From assembly GCA_024278985.1 (NCBI GenBank), contig JAJRSC010000018.1, positions 1 to 42,392 of the forward strand: a stretch of DNA of 42,392 nucleotides, written 5' to 3'. The DNA comes from an archaeon. Lineage in GTDB: Archaea > AGJL01 > Methanococci > Methanococcales > Methanocaldococcaceae. Shown one piece after another: positions 1 through 8,341 of this stretch. The position numbers and the translations under genes were made by a program. Positions within the stretch are counted from its first letter, which is position 1; each line of letters begins with the position of its first letter. Below the pieces are notes generated by a model. The model was given only the letters and a program-made list of their open reading frames with translations. It was not told the origin of the DNA and did not search any database.

Positions 1-624
1 ATAGGGACATTAATAATATTCATAGCGATGGTATTAGTAGCAGCAGTAGCTGCAGCAGTATTAATTAATACAAGTGGTTTCCTCCAACAAAAAGCTATGG
101 CTACAGGTAAAGAATCAACTGAACAAGTCGCTAGTGGATTAGATGTCATGCAAGTTTTAGGAATCCACAACTCTACCGATATTAATTATTTAGCAATCTA
201 TATAACACCAAACGCAGGAAGTGCTCCAATCGATTTAAGCCAAGCTACTGTTATGTTAGCATCTAAAGATAAAAAAATTATATTAAAATTAAATGAAAGT
301 GCGTTTACAAGTAAAACAGACTTTGAAGCTACTGGACAAATCAATGATTTAAAATTAACTGCATGGACTGGAGCAACTGCAGGTAGATTTGGAATTATTG
401 TTATAAGAGATGACGACAACTCCTGCAGTTCTGGAAATACACCAGTTATTAACAAAGGAGATATTGTAGCATTAACTGTTAATTTAACTGCAAATGACAT
501 GTCATTACTTCCAAGAACTCCAGTAACTGGTTCAGTAGTTCCAGAATTTGGAGCACCAGGAGTTATACAATTCACAACTCCAGCTACATACTTAGATACT
601 CAGACAGTAGTTCAATTACAATAA
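1..624 (+). CDS. flaB: Archaellin FlaB, N-terminal codons outside the window (partial)
   Basis: Structural subunit of the archaellum filament. The window opens inside the conserved hydrophobic N-terminal helix (IGTLIIFIAMVL...), so the start codon, the short class III signal peptide and the first mature residues lie upstream. The rest is a full outer domain ending in a TAA at 622-624. The N-terminal helix drives filament assembly. The outer part contains several N-x-S/T sequons (for example NES and NLT), consistent with the N-glycosylation known for methanococcal archaellins. It is a paralogue of the next gene: the helix is nearly identical and the ends (PEFGAPGVIQF versus PEYGASGIIEF) match. 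This is probably flaB1, but numbering among paralogues cannot be settled because upstream sequence is missing. Confidence 0.95.
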   Translation: MGTLIIFIAMVLVAAVAAAVLINTSGFLQQKAMATGKESTEQVASGLDVMQVLGIHNSTDINYLAIYITPNAGSAPIDLSQATVMLASKDKKIILKLNESAFTSKTDFEATGQINDLKLTAWTGATAGRFGIIVIRDDDNSCSSGNTPVINKGDIVALTVNLTANDMSLLPRTPVTGSVVPEFGAPGVIQFTTPATYLDTQTVVQLQ

Positions 625-638
625 AAATCTTTTTATAA

Positions 639-647
639 TTTTTTTTT
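639..647 (+). terminator. T9 tract after the first archaellin gene
   Basis: A run of nine T (preceded by a T5 at 630-634) follows the stop codon by 14 bases. Archaeal RNA polymerase terminates at oligo-T without needing a hairpin. Partial termination here would give more archaellin mRNA than downstream fla mRNA, as reported for other methanococcal fla operons. This reading is inferred from sequence only. Confidence 0.5.
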
Positions 648-702
648 AGAAAGATAGATAAGATAGTAGAAATTACAAAATATAATTTTTTGGTGATGTT
701 AA

Positions 703-1380
703 ATGTTTATCAAGAGTAAAAGAGGGGCTATTGGGATAGGAACATTAATAATATTTATTGCATTAGTATTAGTCGCTTCAATAGCAGCAGCGGTTATAAT
801 AAATACTGCTGCTAATCTCCAACATAAAGCTGCAAGAGTTGGACAAGAATCAACTAAACAAGTAGCAAGTGGAATTCAAGTTCTTAAAGTTGTTGGATAC
901 ACTCCCGATAAATCACAAATTACCAAAATGTTGATAATAGTATCCCCTAATGTAGGTGATGAAATCGATTTAAGTACTCTAGTAGTTACACTATCAAATG
1001 GTGTTAAAAAAGTATCAATGGTTTATTTGAATAGTTCTTATTTATACACTCCTGCTATGGATGGATTAAACGGCTTATTTACCTCAACAACTGCCAATGA
1101 TAGTGTTTGGACTCCATTAAGTGAAGCTATTACTGATGATAAGGCTTATTTCGGAATTATTGTATTACAAGATGGAGATGGCTCTTTAAATAATAGTGCT
1201 CATCCAACAGCAAACTTTGGGGATAAAGTCGCTTTAGCTGTAGATTTATCTGCTATAAAAATGCCAATAACTCCAAGAGAAAAAGTTTATGGAGAAGTTA
1301 TTCCTGAATATGGAGCTTCTGGAATTATTGAGTTTTATGCTCCATCAACATTTACTAATAATATAATACCTCTCCAATAA
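703..1380 (+). CDS. flaB: Archaellin FlaB (second paralogue)
   Basis: Archaellum filament protein of 225 residues. The start ATG lies 6 bases after GGTGA. The N-terminus is a class III (preflagellin) signal peptide, MFIKSKRG, with the predicted FlaK cleavage before AIGIGT. The hydrophobic assembly helix (residues about 9-35) follows. The outer domain carries three N-x-S/T sequons (NSS, NDS, NNS) that could be glycosylated. Length is typical for methanococcal archaellins. It is separated from the upstream paralogue by 78 bp containing a T9 tract, and from flaC by 32 bp containing a T6. It is probably flaB2. The prepilin-type peptidase needed for processing is not in this window. Confidence 0.96.
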   Translation: MFIKSKRGAIGIGTLIIFIALVLVASIAAAVIINTAANLQHKAARVGQESTKQVASGIQVLKVVGYTPDKSQITKMLIIVSPNVGDEIDLSTLVVTLSNGVKKVSMVYLNSSYLYTPAMDGLNGLFTSTTANDSVWTPLSEAITDDKAYFGIIVLQDGDGSLNNSAHPTANFGDKVALAVDLSAIKMPITPREKVYGEVIPEYGASGIIEFYAPSTFTNNIIPLQ

Positions 1381-1412
1381 ACACTTATTAATTAAATTTT
1401 TTGGGGATAATT

Positions 1413-1993
1413 ATGGGTATTAAAGATATTCTTAATTCAATAAAAGAAAAACTTTCTAAACTTAAAAAAAAAAAGAGGATGAAGAGGATGTAACTCTTGA
1501 AGAGCCTATAATTGAGGAAATTGAGGGAGATGACAGATTTGAAGAATTGGAAAGAACTATAAGAGAACTTTCTGAAACTACTGAAAACTTAATGAATAAA
1601 GTTAATGATATTGAATCAAGATTACCAAGGTTTGAAGCTATATTAAATAGTTTAAGAAAAGAAAATGAAATGCTAAGAATGGAAATTAATAAAATTAATG
1701 AAAATTTACAAGATATCATGGCTTTGTATGAAGTAGTATCTAATCAAATTAATCCATTTATTGGAGTTTCAAAAATTACTGCTACAAGTTTAGAAAAACT
1801 TGAAAGATTAGAATCTGAATATAAAAGATTAAGAAAACTTGTGGAGGAAATGACCAATGATTTGATGATATTAGGGTCTTTATATTTATCTCAGTTAAAT
1901 ATAGATTTGGAAAAAATTATTGAGGATGTCCTTGAAGAGGAAATTATAAAATCTATATCTGGGGATAAAGATGACACAGAAAGAAATAAATGA
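1413..1993 (+). CDS. flaC: Archaellum protein FlaC, interrupted by a frameshift at an A11 run
   Basis: FlaC forms part of the FlaC/D/E cytosolic ring around the archaellum motor and links it to chemotaxis. The expected start is ATG 1413, with GGGGAT just upstream. That frame encodes a lysine-rich start (MGIKDILNSIKEKLSKLK) and then meets TAA at 1491-1493. The remaining protein, acidic and coiled-coil rich, is in the -1 frame from 1475 to the TGA at 1991-1993. The two frames meet at eleven A (1464-1474); twelve A would give one continuous frame of 193 residues, the normal FlaC length. In the second frame a TAA at 1463-1465 blocks any upstream start, and the first usable start (TTG 1547) would remove about 44 residues. 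So this is slippage-dependent expression, a mutation or a homopolymer sequence error. The 3' end overlaps flaD by 23 bp. Confidence 0.88.
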
Positions 1994-3011
1994 AACAATT
2001 TCAGTACTTGAGGATGAAGAATTTTTAACTGATGATGAAATTGAGGAATATTTAAATAATCTTAAAAATAAACTTCCCTCATTTGTTATTCTTCTATTAA
2101 AAAATAATTTAAGAGGAAAAAAAGTTACTAAAAGACAATTAGATAGAATTGTTGAAAGAATATCAGAAGTATTAACAAGAGGTAAAGAAGATAAAACTGA
2201 AGAATTGACTAAAAAACTACAATCTTTAGAGCAAAAGTTAGATACAATAATGAAATTAACAACAGTTGCAGTATCTTCAAAATTGTCAGAGGAATTAGAA
2301 AGTGTTGAGGAAACTCCAGAAATTGTTAAAGAATCTATAGATACATCTAAAGAAGTTTCCAAAAAAGATATTAGTAGTGTTAAAGTAGAATCTGTTGAAG
2401 CAGAAGAACCTATAACTATATCTGAGGCTCCTAAAGAGAGTATTATTGAAACTCCTAAAGAGGAATCTGAAAAAATTGAAGAAGAGTTAAAAGAAGAAGC
2501 AATTAGTGAGGCTCCTTCTGAGGAAATGTATAAAGAAGGTTTTGAAGAGAAAGAATTCACTGAAGGTTACGAATTATCTAAAGAAATAAAAGAAATATCT
2601 GAAATGGGTGAGGTTAAGGGTGAGGATATGTTTGAAGAAGAAAAGAAATATAGATTAAACGATTTTCCAGAAGACCCTGTTTATATAGCATTAGCATTTA
2701 AATGGTTAGAATTTTTAGTTAATAGAGTAGGTATGTCTAATTTGCCAGATATTTTAGACTACTATAATAAAATAGGATGGATATCTAATAAAGTAGTTTT
2801 AAAGTTATTAAGATTAGCTAAAAACTTAAGAATTATGATTAATGTTGAAGAGATTAAACCAAGAGACAAATTAACCCCAAGTGAGCATATAACATCATTG
2901 TTATATATTGAAAAATTAGCCAATAGACCAATAGACCCCGAAACATTAGAGTTATTGGAAATTGAATTAAGAAGAATTAAAAAATGGGTCTTAGAATTAC
3001 AAACAATTTAA
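1971..3011 (+). CDS. flaD: Archaellum protein FlaD
   Basis: Component of the cytosolic FlaC/D/E ring of the archaellum motor, 346 residues. Three regions can be seen. Residues 1-100 are charged and helical. Residues about 105-215 are extremely rich in Glu/Lys/Ser/Pro and probably disordered. The C-terminal 120 residues form a globular FlaD/E domain (YRLNDFPEDP ... FKWLEFLVNRVG ... DILDYYNKIGW). That last domain is clearly paralogous to the whole of the next protein, FlaE. The ATG lies inside the end of flaC (23 bp overlap), so translation is probably coupled; GGGGATAAAG precedes the start. The gene ends 14 bp before flaE. An antisense reading frame over the acidic region is a by-product of its composition. 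Confidence 0.94.
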   Translation: MTQKEINETISVLEDEEFLTDDEIEEYLNNLKNKLPSFVILLLKNNLRGKKVTKRQLDRIVERISEVLTRGKEDKTEELTKKLQSLEQKLDTIMKLTTVAVSSKLSEELESVEETPEIVKESIDTSKEVSKKDISSVKVESVEAEEPITISEAPKESIIETPKEESEKIEEELKEEAISEAPSEEMYKEGFEEKEFTEGYELSKEIKEISEMGEVKGEDMFEEEKKYRLNDFPEDPVYIALAFKWLEFLVNRVGMSNLPDILDYYNKIGWISNKVVLKLLRLAKNLRIMINVEEIKPRDKLTPSEHITSLLYIEKLANRPIDPETLELLEIELRRIKKWVLELQTI

Positions 3012-3025
3012 GGAGGGGATATTTT

Positions 3026-3424
3026 ATGGAACCTTCAGTAACTCAATTATTAGAAATCCATAGACCTGCTAAACTTAATGATATTCCTGATACTCCAGAA
3101 GGGATTATATTAACATTAAAATGGATTGAATATTTAGCTGAAAAAGTAGGAACAGAAAATGTACCTGATGTATTAGAATTTTATTATATGTTAGGTTGGT
3201 TGGGAGAAAAAGCATTAGCAAAATTATTAAAATATCTTAAGGGAATAAGAGTAGATGAGGAAGTTGTAGATAATTCAGGAAAACTAAGTTTAGCAGACCA
3301 TATAATCTCTTTGTTAATAATAGAAAGATTAAATGGTAAGCAAATATCTGCTGAGTTATTAGATAAAATAGAATGGGAATTAAGAAAAATTAAGAAGGGG
3401 GCTGAACAATTTTATGGGATTTAG
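3026..3424 (+). CDS. flaE: Archaellum protein FlaE
   Basis: Small partner of FlaC and FlaD in the cytosolic motor ring, 132 residues from ATG 3026, which follows AAGGAGGGG at the right distance; a start further upstream would read through that site. The protein is essentially one FlaD/E domain, with the shared pattern P-x-L-N-D-I-P-D-T-P ... LKWIEYLAEKVG ... DVLEFYYMLGW also found at the C-terminus of FlaD. The 3' end overlaps flaF by 11 bp. Methanococcal species keep flaE as a separate gene, whereas many other euryarchaea have fused versions. Confidence 0.94.
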   Translation: MEPSVTQLLEIHRPAKLNDIPDTPEGIILTLKWIEYLAEKVGTENVPDVLEFYYMLGWLGEKALAKLLKYLKGIRVDEEVVDNSGKLSLADHIISLLIIERLNGKQISAELLDKIEWELRKIKKGAEQFYGI

Positions 3425-3818
3425 TTCCGTTATTGGATTTACTGTTATAATTATTGGAATTCTAATCGCTGGGGCATATATTTATACAACAACAGAAAGT
3501 CAATTTAATCAATTATATAACTCTTTAGATTACTTTTATAATCATATAAACAGTAAGATACATGAGAAAGTTGTTATAACTAATGTGGTCTCTACTGCAA
3601 CACAAACAAATATAACTATTTATAATAACGGCTCAACAGTTTTAGATCTGTATAAATTTACAATATTGTTTGATGGCGATATAGTCCCATGGAGTAATAT
3701 ATCAGTAAGTCAGCACTATTTAGCCCCTCTTTCATCAGCAAAATTTGTTATTAATTGGTCACAACCTAAAAGAATATGTATAATATCTAATACAGGAAAT
3801 AAATATTATTATGGATAA
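3414..3818 (+). CDS. flaF: Archaellum stator protein FlaF
   Basis: FlaF is an S-layer-interacting stator component with one N-terminal membrane helix and an external immunoglobulin-like beta-sandwich. Here 134 residues show exactly this: a hydrophobic segment at residues 5-25 (VIGFTVIIIGILIAGAYIY), then a short helical stalk, then a Thr/Asn-rich beta domain with several sequons (NGS, NIS, NWS). ATG 3414 overlaps the end of flaE, and a GGGGG stretch about 12 bases upstream can serve as ribosome binding site. It is followed by flaG after 13 bp, its usual partner. Confidence 0.93.
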   Translation: MGFSSVIGFTVIIIGILIAGAYIYTTTESQFNQLYNSLDYFYNHINSKIHEKVVITNVVSTATQTNITIYNNGSTVLDLYKFTILFDGDIVPWSNISVSQHYLAPLSSAKFVINWSQPKRICIISNTGNKYYYG

Positions 3819-3831
3819 GTGGTGATTTTTA

Positions 3832-4275
3832 TTGGCATCAAATGCATTATCTGAGATTGTATTATTTGTTGCTGTATTGTTAATTGCGGGATTGGTTGTT
3901 AGTGTATTAATGGTTTCAAGTTATAAAATATCATTAAATTTAGAAAAAAAAGGAAATTCTTTAGCTGAAAAATTGTCTCAAGATTTTATCATTGCAAATG
4001 ACCCAAATAGTATTCCAAGAGACCCTACTTTAGGAATAACAACATTGTATATAAAAAATACAGGAAAAGATCCGATTATAATGTCTACATCTACCTTTAC
4101 AGTAGTTATTGATGGTAATATTGTTCAAATTACTGGGGTATCTCCAGATAATCAATATCTATATCCTGGACAAGTTGGAATAATTAATGTTTCATATAAT
4201 ACATCAGGTTGGCATAGAATTAGAGTAGTTTCTGATGTAGGAATTACAATAGAGATTATTGGGTATATTACCTAA
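3832..4275 (+). CDS. flaG: Archaellum stator protein FlaG
   Basis: Partner of FlaF in the stator complex that anchors the archaellum motor to the S-layer, 147 residues. It has an archaellin-like N-terminal hydrophobic helix (SEIVLFVAVLLIAGLVVSVL) without a class III cleavage site, followed by a beta-rich outer domain. The start is TTG 3832, set by GGTGA six bases upstream; no ATG lies at a better distance. The gap to flaH is 11 bp. Confidence 0.93.
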   Translation: MASNALSEIVLFVAVLLIAGLVVSVLMVSSYKISLNLEKKGNSLAEKLSQDFIIANDPNSIPRDPTLGITTLYIKNTGKDPIIMSTSTFTVVIDGNIVQITGVSPDNQYLYPGQVGIINVSYNTSGWHRIRVVSDVGITIEIIGYIT

Positions 4276-4286
4276 AGGTGTTTAAA

Positions 4287-4979
4287 ATGGAAATTGCAAA
4301 AATTGAGCTAAGTAGAGATGATTTAGATAAAAGAATTGGAGGGGGAATTCCATATGGAAGTTTAGTTGTAATTGAAGGTGAAGAAAGTTCTGGTAAATCT
4401 GTTTTATGTCAAAGATTAGCATATGGATTTTTACAAAATAGACATTCTGTTACCTATATCTCAACACAATTAACTACTTTGGAATTTATAAGACAGATGG
4501 AATCATTAGACTATAAAATTAATAAAAAATTATTATCAGGAGCTTTATTATACATTCCTGTATATCCATTAATTGCAGATAATAAAAAGAAAGATGGTTT
4601 TTTAAAAAAAGTTATGGAAACAAGAGTATTTTATGAGAAAGATGTTATTATTTTTGATTCATTATCTTCTTTAATAGCTAATGATGCAAGTGAAGTAAGT
4701 GTTAATGACTTAATGGCATTTTTTAAAAGAATTGTTGCTTTAAAAAAAATTATAATTTGCACTATTAATCCTAAAGAATTAAGTGAAGAAGTTTTAACAA
4801 TTATTAGGTCTTCAGCAACTCTTTTAATTAAAACTGAAGTTTTTGAATTTGCAGGTAAAATAAAAAATTTAGCAAAAATTTTAAAATATAATATGGCTCC
4901 AGGAGTCTATCAAAAACAAATAGTATTTAGAGTAGAACCTAAAATTGGTATTGCTGTGGAAATTGCTTCAATTGCTTAA
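4287..4979 (+). CDS. flaH: Archaellum ATP-binding protein FlaH
   Basis: RecA/KaiC-like ATP-binding protein that sits inside the FlaC/D/E ring and docks to the FlaI hexamer, 230 residues. Walker A is GEESSGKS (residues 31-38) and Walker B is VIIFDSLSS. The expected catalytic glutamate after Walker A is not obvious, in line with FlaH binding ATP but hydrolysing it little or not at all. I chose ATG 4287 because AAAGGTG ends six bases before it; an in-frame GTG at 4278 lies inside that ribosome binding site. Confidence 0.95.
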   Translation: MEIAKIELSRDDLDKRIGGGIPYGSLVVIEGEESSGKSVLCQRLAYGFLQNRHSVTYISTQLTTLEFIRQMESLDYKINKKLLSGALLYIPVYPLIADNKKKDGFLKKVMETRVFYEKDVIIFDSLSSLIANDASEVSVNDLMAFFKRIVALKKIIICTINPKELSEEVLTIIRSSATLLIKTEVFEFAGKIKNLAKILKYNMAPGVYQKQIVFRVEPKIGIAVEIASIA

Positions 4980-4999
4980 AATTTATTTTTGGTGATTTT

Positions 5000-6643
5000 A
5001 TGAGTGAAGCAGAACTAAGAGAAGCAATGAATAGAAATCCCCATTTAAGGAAATATATAGAAAACTTTAAGAGAATTTATTTAAAAATACCAGATTTTTT
5101 AACAGTTCTCTCAAGAGAGTTAAAAGAAATTAAATATCCTAATATTATATATCCTATTGGGGACCCAATTTTTATACATATATTTGGAACTCCTGAAACA
5201 AGAACTAAGTATATAGTTATAGAGCCAAAATTAGAAACTCCTGAAGAGAAATTTAAATATAGGTTAATATTAGACAGAATTTTAGAATTAGCTCCTTATG
5301 AAGACACTCCTAGAAGTCCTGAAGAATTTGAAGAGATTATTATTAGATTATTTAATAGATGTACAAAAGTAGTTGAAGAAATTCCAGAAAAAACTTTTTT
5401 TAAAAAAATTATTGGATATGTAGATACAAGAGTCGAAATAACTCCAAGTGAAAGAGAAAAATATCTTTATCTTCTAAAGAGAGATTTAATAGGTTTAGGT
5501 ACTCTTGAACCAATATCAAGAGACCCATATTTAGAAGATATTCATGTCATTGGGCCAAAAAATTGTCATGTTGTTCATAAAATATTTGGTATGCTTCCCA
5601 CAAATATTACTTGGGAAGATGAGGTAGAACTTGCCAATTATTTAAAAAATCTTGGAGAAAGAATGGGTAGACCTGTCTCAGATGCTCATCCAATTGTTGA
5701 TGGGGCACTTCCAGATGGTTCAAGAATTAACATAGTTTATTCTACAGATGTCTCTCCAAAAGGTCCATCATTTACTATTAGGAAATTTACAGATGTTCCT
5801 ATTAGTGTTACACAATTAATTAGTTGGGGTACATTTTCTACAGAAATTGCAGCTTATTTATGGTTATGTTTGGAATATGGTATGAGTATTTTTATTTGTG
5901 GAGAAACAGCATCAGGAAAAACAACAACTTTAAATGCTATACTTCCATTTATTAAACCTGACTCTAAAATATTCTCATGTGAGGATACTCCAGAAGTTAA
6001 GCCACCTCATCCAGTATGGCAGCAATTAATTACAAGAGAAAGAGGGCCAGAAGAAAGTAGAGTTACATTATTTGACTTATTAAGAGCTGCTTTAAGGTCA
6101 AGACCTAACTATATTATAGTTGGAGAAATTAGAAGTGTCGAGGCAGCTGTTGCATTCCAAGCTATGCAAACAGGTCACCCAGTTCTTTCAACTTTCCACG
6201 CAGCAAATGTTAGAAAAATGATTCAAAGATTAAGCGGAGAACCAATAAATGTACCATTAACTTTTATGGATAACTTAAATGTAGCATTATTCCAATTAGC
6301 AGTTTATCAAAGAGGTAAAGTTTTAAGAAGAGTAGTTACAATCGAAGAAATAGAAGGGTACTATAAAGAAGTTGATGGGGTTATAACAAGAGGAGTTTTC
6401 CAATGGGAGCCTGATAAAGATAGACATGTATTTACTGGAAAAAATAATAGTTACATACTTGAAGAAAAAATTGCTAAAGCTGCAGGATATGAAGATGTTA
6501 GGGATATATATAATGAATTGGAATTAAGGGCTAAAATATTAGATGAAATGATAGCCCATGAGATATTTGATTATTATCAAGTAAGAGACATTATCTGGAC
6601 ATTTTATGAGAAAGGTTTAGAAGGATTACCATTTACCATTTAG
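5000..6643 (+). CDS. flaI: Archaellum motor ATPase FlaI
   Basis: Hexameric secretion-type ATPase that powers both archaellum assembly and rotation, 547 residues. The N-terminal domain of about 220 residues is followed by the RecA-like core with Walker A GETASGKT (residues 301-308), an Asp box, Walker B (VGEIRSVEA) and a His box (GHPVLSTFHA). The first residues (MSEAELREAMNRNPHLRKYI) match the flexible N-terminal part known to matter for switching between assembly and rotation. ATG 5000 lies four bases after GGTGA. It stands 20 bp after flaH and 18 bp before flaJ, the platform protein it drives. Confidence 0.97.
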   Translation: MSEAELREAMNRNPHLRKYIENFKRIYLKIPDFLTVLSRELKEIKYPNIIYPIGDPIFIHIFGTPETRTKYIVIEPKLETPEEKFKYRLILDRILELAPYEDTPRSPEEFEEIIIRLFNRCTKVVEEIPEKTFFKKIIGYVDTRVEITPSEREKYLYLLKRDLIGLGTLEPISRDPYLEDIHVIGPKNCHVVHKIFGMLPTNITWEDEVELANYLKNLGERMGRPVSDAHPIVDGALPDGSRINIVYSTDVSPKGPSFTIRKFTDVPISVTQLISWGTFSTEIAAYLWLCLEYGMSIFICGETASGKTTTLNAILPFIKPDSKIFSCEDTPEVKPPHPVWQQLITRERGPEESRVTLFDLLRAALRSRPNYIIVGEIRSVEAAVAFQAMQTGHPVLSTFHAANVRKMIQRLSGEPINVPLTFMDNLNVALFQLAVYQRGKVLRRVVTIEEIEGYYKEVDGVITRGVFQWEPDKDRHVFTGKNNSYILEEKIAKAAGYEDVRDIYNELELRAKILDEMIAHEIFDYYQVRDIIWTFYEKGLEGLPFTI

Positions 6644-6661
6644 ATTTTTTTTGGTGGGATT

Positions 6662-8338
6662 GTGATTCATTTACTTCAAAGAATTGGGTGGAAGCCAAGA
6701 GAGTATGTATTAAAAGTTTTACTCCCTGCATTTATTGTCTCAATTATACTTATAATTATAGGTATTAAATTTTTTAGTGGTTATTTGTTATATTTCTATT
6801 TATTGTTACCATTGTTAATTATCGGTAGTGCTTTAGGTTATCCATATATTATTTTGGACCAAAAAAGGACAAAAATCAATGAAAGATTACATATATTTAT
6901 ATCAAAATTTGGTACTCTCTCAATTACAGATTTAGATAGAAAAGAACTTCTAAAAATATTATCTGAAGAAAAAGAGGAGTTAGGAGAACTTGCTGAAGAG
7001 GCAAGAAAATTGTATGTTTTAGTTGATAAATGGGGAATGTCATTAGCAGAGGCCTGTAGATTTTTAGCAAATAGAACTCCAAGTAAAGAATTTTCAGATT
7101 TTTTAGATAGATTAGCTTATGCTGTTGATAGTGGAGAAGAACTTAAAGAATTTTTAATTAAAGAACAGGATATTGTTATGGATGATTTTGCAGCATTTTA
7201 TAAAAGAATGTTATATTCTTTAGATATGTATAAAGAGCTGTATGTTAGTGCTATGACATCATTAGCATTTTTCTTATCTTTTGCAATTTTAGTTCCTTTT
7301 TTATTACCATTTGATTTTATATTTATGACCACATTAGGATTGTTGGGATTTATTGGTGTTGAAAGTTTAATAATAATTTTAATAAAAAATAAATTAACAT
7401 TTGATAGATTATGGCATACTGGTAAAAAACCAACTGAAACAGACTTAAAATTAAGAAAATGGTTAATCATATCTATTATATTAACTATAATATGGTTTGG
7501 ATTCTTAATTTGGGCTAAATATATTGCATTAATAAAACCATTTTACAGTATTCCATATATGATTATTGTTGCATTAGGATTTACACCATTAGCAATTGCT
7601 GGGATAATTGCATACTTAGAAGAGGAAAAAGTTAAAAGAAAAGAATATGTATTTCCAGAATTTTTAAGGTCTTTAGGAGGTTCAGTAAGTGCAAAAGGAG
7701 GAGGGATGGTTGAATCCTTAGGATACCTTGCTAAACATGATTTTGGACCTTTAACAAGAGATATTCAAAGATTATATAAAAGACTGGCTTTAAGTATAAA
7801 TACAAATAAATCCTGGAGATATTTTGGATTTGAGTCTTGTAGTTATTTAATTCAACTTTTTTCAGATATGTTTTCAAGATGTATTTATTTTGGAGGAGAT
7901 GCTAAAACAGCATCTGAAATTATTAGTAACAACTTTCGTAAAATTGTTCAGTTAAGAAAATCAAAGTATCAAAATGTTCAGCAATTTGTTGGTGTTGTAT
8001 TTGGATTGGCAGCAGGAATTACATTAGCATTATATGCCTCTTTAGGGGTTGCAAATATGATTAACTATTTATATGGTTCTTTAAATATCCCAGAAACTGT
8101 TATTCAAATTATTAATGTTATGCCTGCAAGAAATTTAAGAATCGTTGAATATATTATATTTGCTACATTGGTAGCTTATTCAGCTATTTCAGGATATTTA
8201 ATTAAAATTATGGATGGAGGACATAAATATGTTGGAATACTTCATTTTATAATTACTTTATGGATTTGTGCAATTGTTGCATATCTAACAAAAATGCTTG
8301 TTGCAAAAGTATTAGGATTATCTGTTCCAGTATATTAA
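6662..8338 (+). CDS. flaJ: Archaellum membrane platform protein FlaJ
   Basis: Polytopic membrane protein of the TadC/GspF superfamily, 558 residues, that forms the platform on which FlaI acts. Hydrophobic segments group near residues 20-65, 195-250, 270-325 and 440-555, separated by two large cytosolic helical loops (about 70-190 and 325-435). The start is GTG 6662, with GGTGGG four bases upstream. It is the last recognised gene of the fla operon. The prearchaellin peptidase gene (flaK) does not follow. Confidence 0.96.
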   Translation: MIHLLQRIGWKPREYVLKVLLPAFIVSIILIIIGIKFFSGYLLYFYLLLPLLIIGSALGYPYIILDQKRTKINERLHIFISKFGTLSITDLDRKELLKILSEEKEELGELAEEARKLYVLVDKWGMSLAEACRFLANRTPSKEFSDFLDRLAYAVDSGEELKEFLIKEQDIVMDDFAAFYKRMLYSLDMYKELYVSAMTSLAFFLSFAILVPFLLPFDFIFMTTLGLLGFIGVESLIIILIKNKLTFDRLWHTGKKPTETDLKLRKWLIISIILTIIWFGFLIWAKYIALIKPFYSIPYMIIVALGFTPLAIAGIIAYLEEEKVKRKEYVFPEFLRSLGGSVSAKGGGMVESLGYLAKHDFGPLTRDIQRLYKRLALSINTNKSWRYFGFESCSYLIQLFSDMFSRCIYFGGDAKTASEIISNNFRKIVQLRKSKYQNVQQFVGVVFGLAAGITLALYASLGVANMINYLYGSLNIPETVIQIINVMPARNLRIVEYIIFATLVAYSAISGYLIKIMDGGHKYVGILHFIITLWICAIVAYLTKMLVAKVLGLSVPVY

Positions 8339-8341
8339 TCA

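Noticed and set aside
198-575. 125-codon antisense frame over the first archaellin gene
   Set aside because: Shadow of flaB codon use; no start signal.
1547-1993. TTG 1547 as the real start of FlaC
   Set aside because: No ribosome binding site before it and it would remove the conserved N-terminal 44 residues that are readable across the A11 run.
1895-2560. 221-codon antisense frame over flaD
   Set aside because: Ser/Ile-rich translation that mirrors the Glu/Lys-rich codons of flaD; no ribosome binding site or family resemblance.
2640-3424. flaD C-terminus and flaE as a recent tandem duplication
   Set aside because: The similarity is the well-known FlaD/E domain shared by these families; divergence is high, so the event is old.
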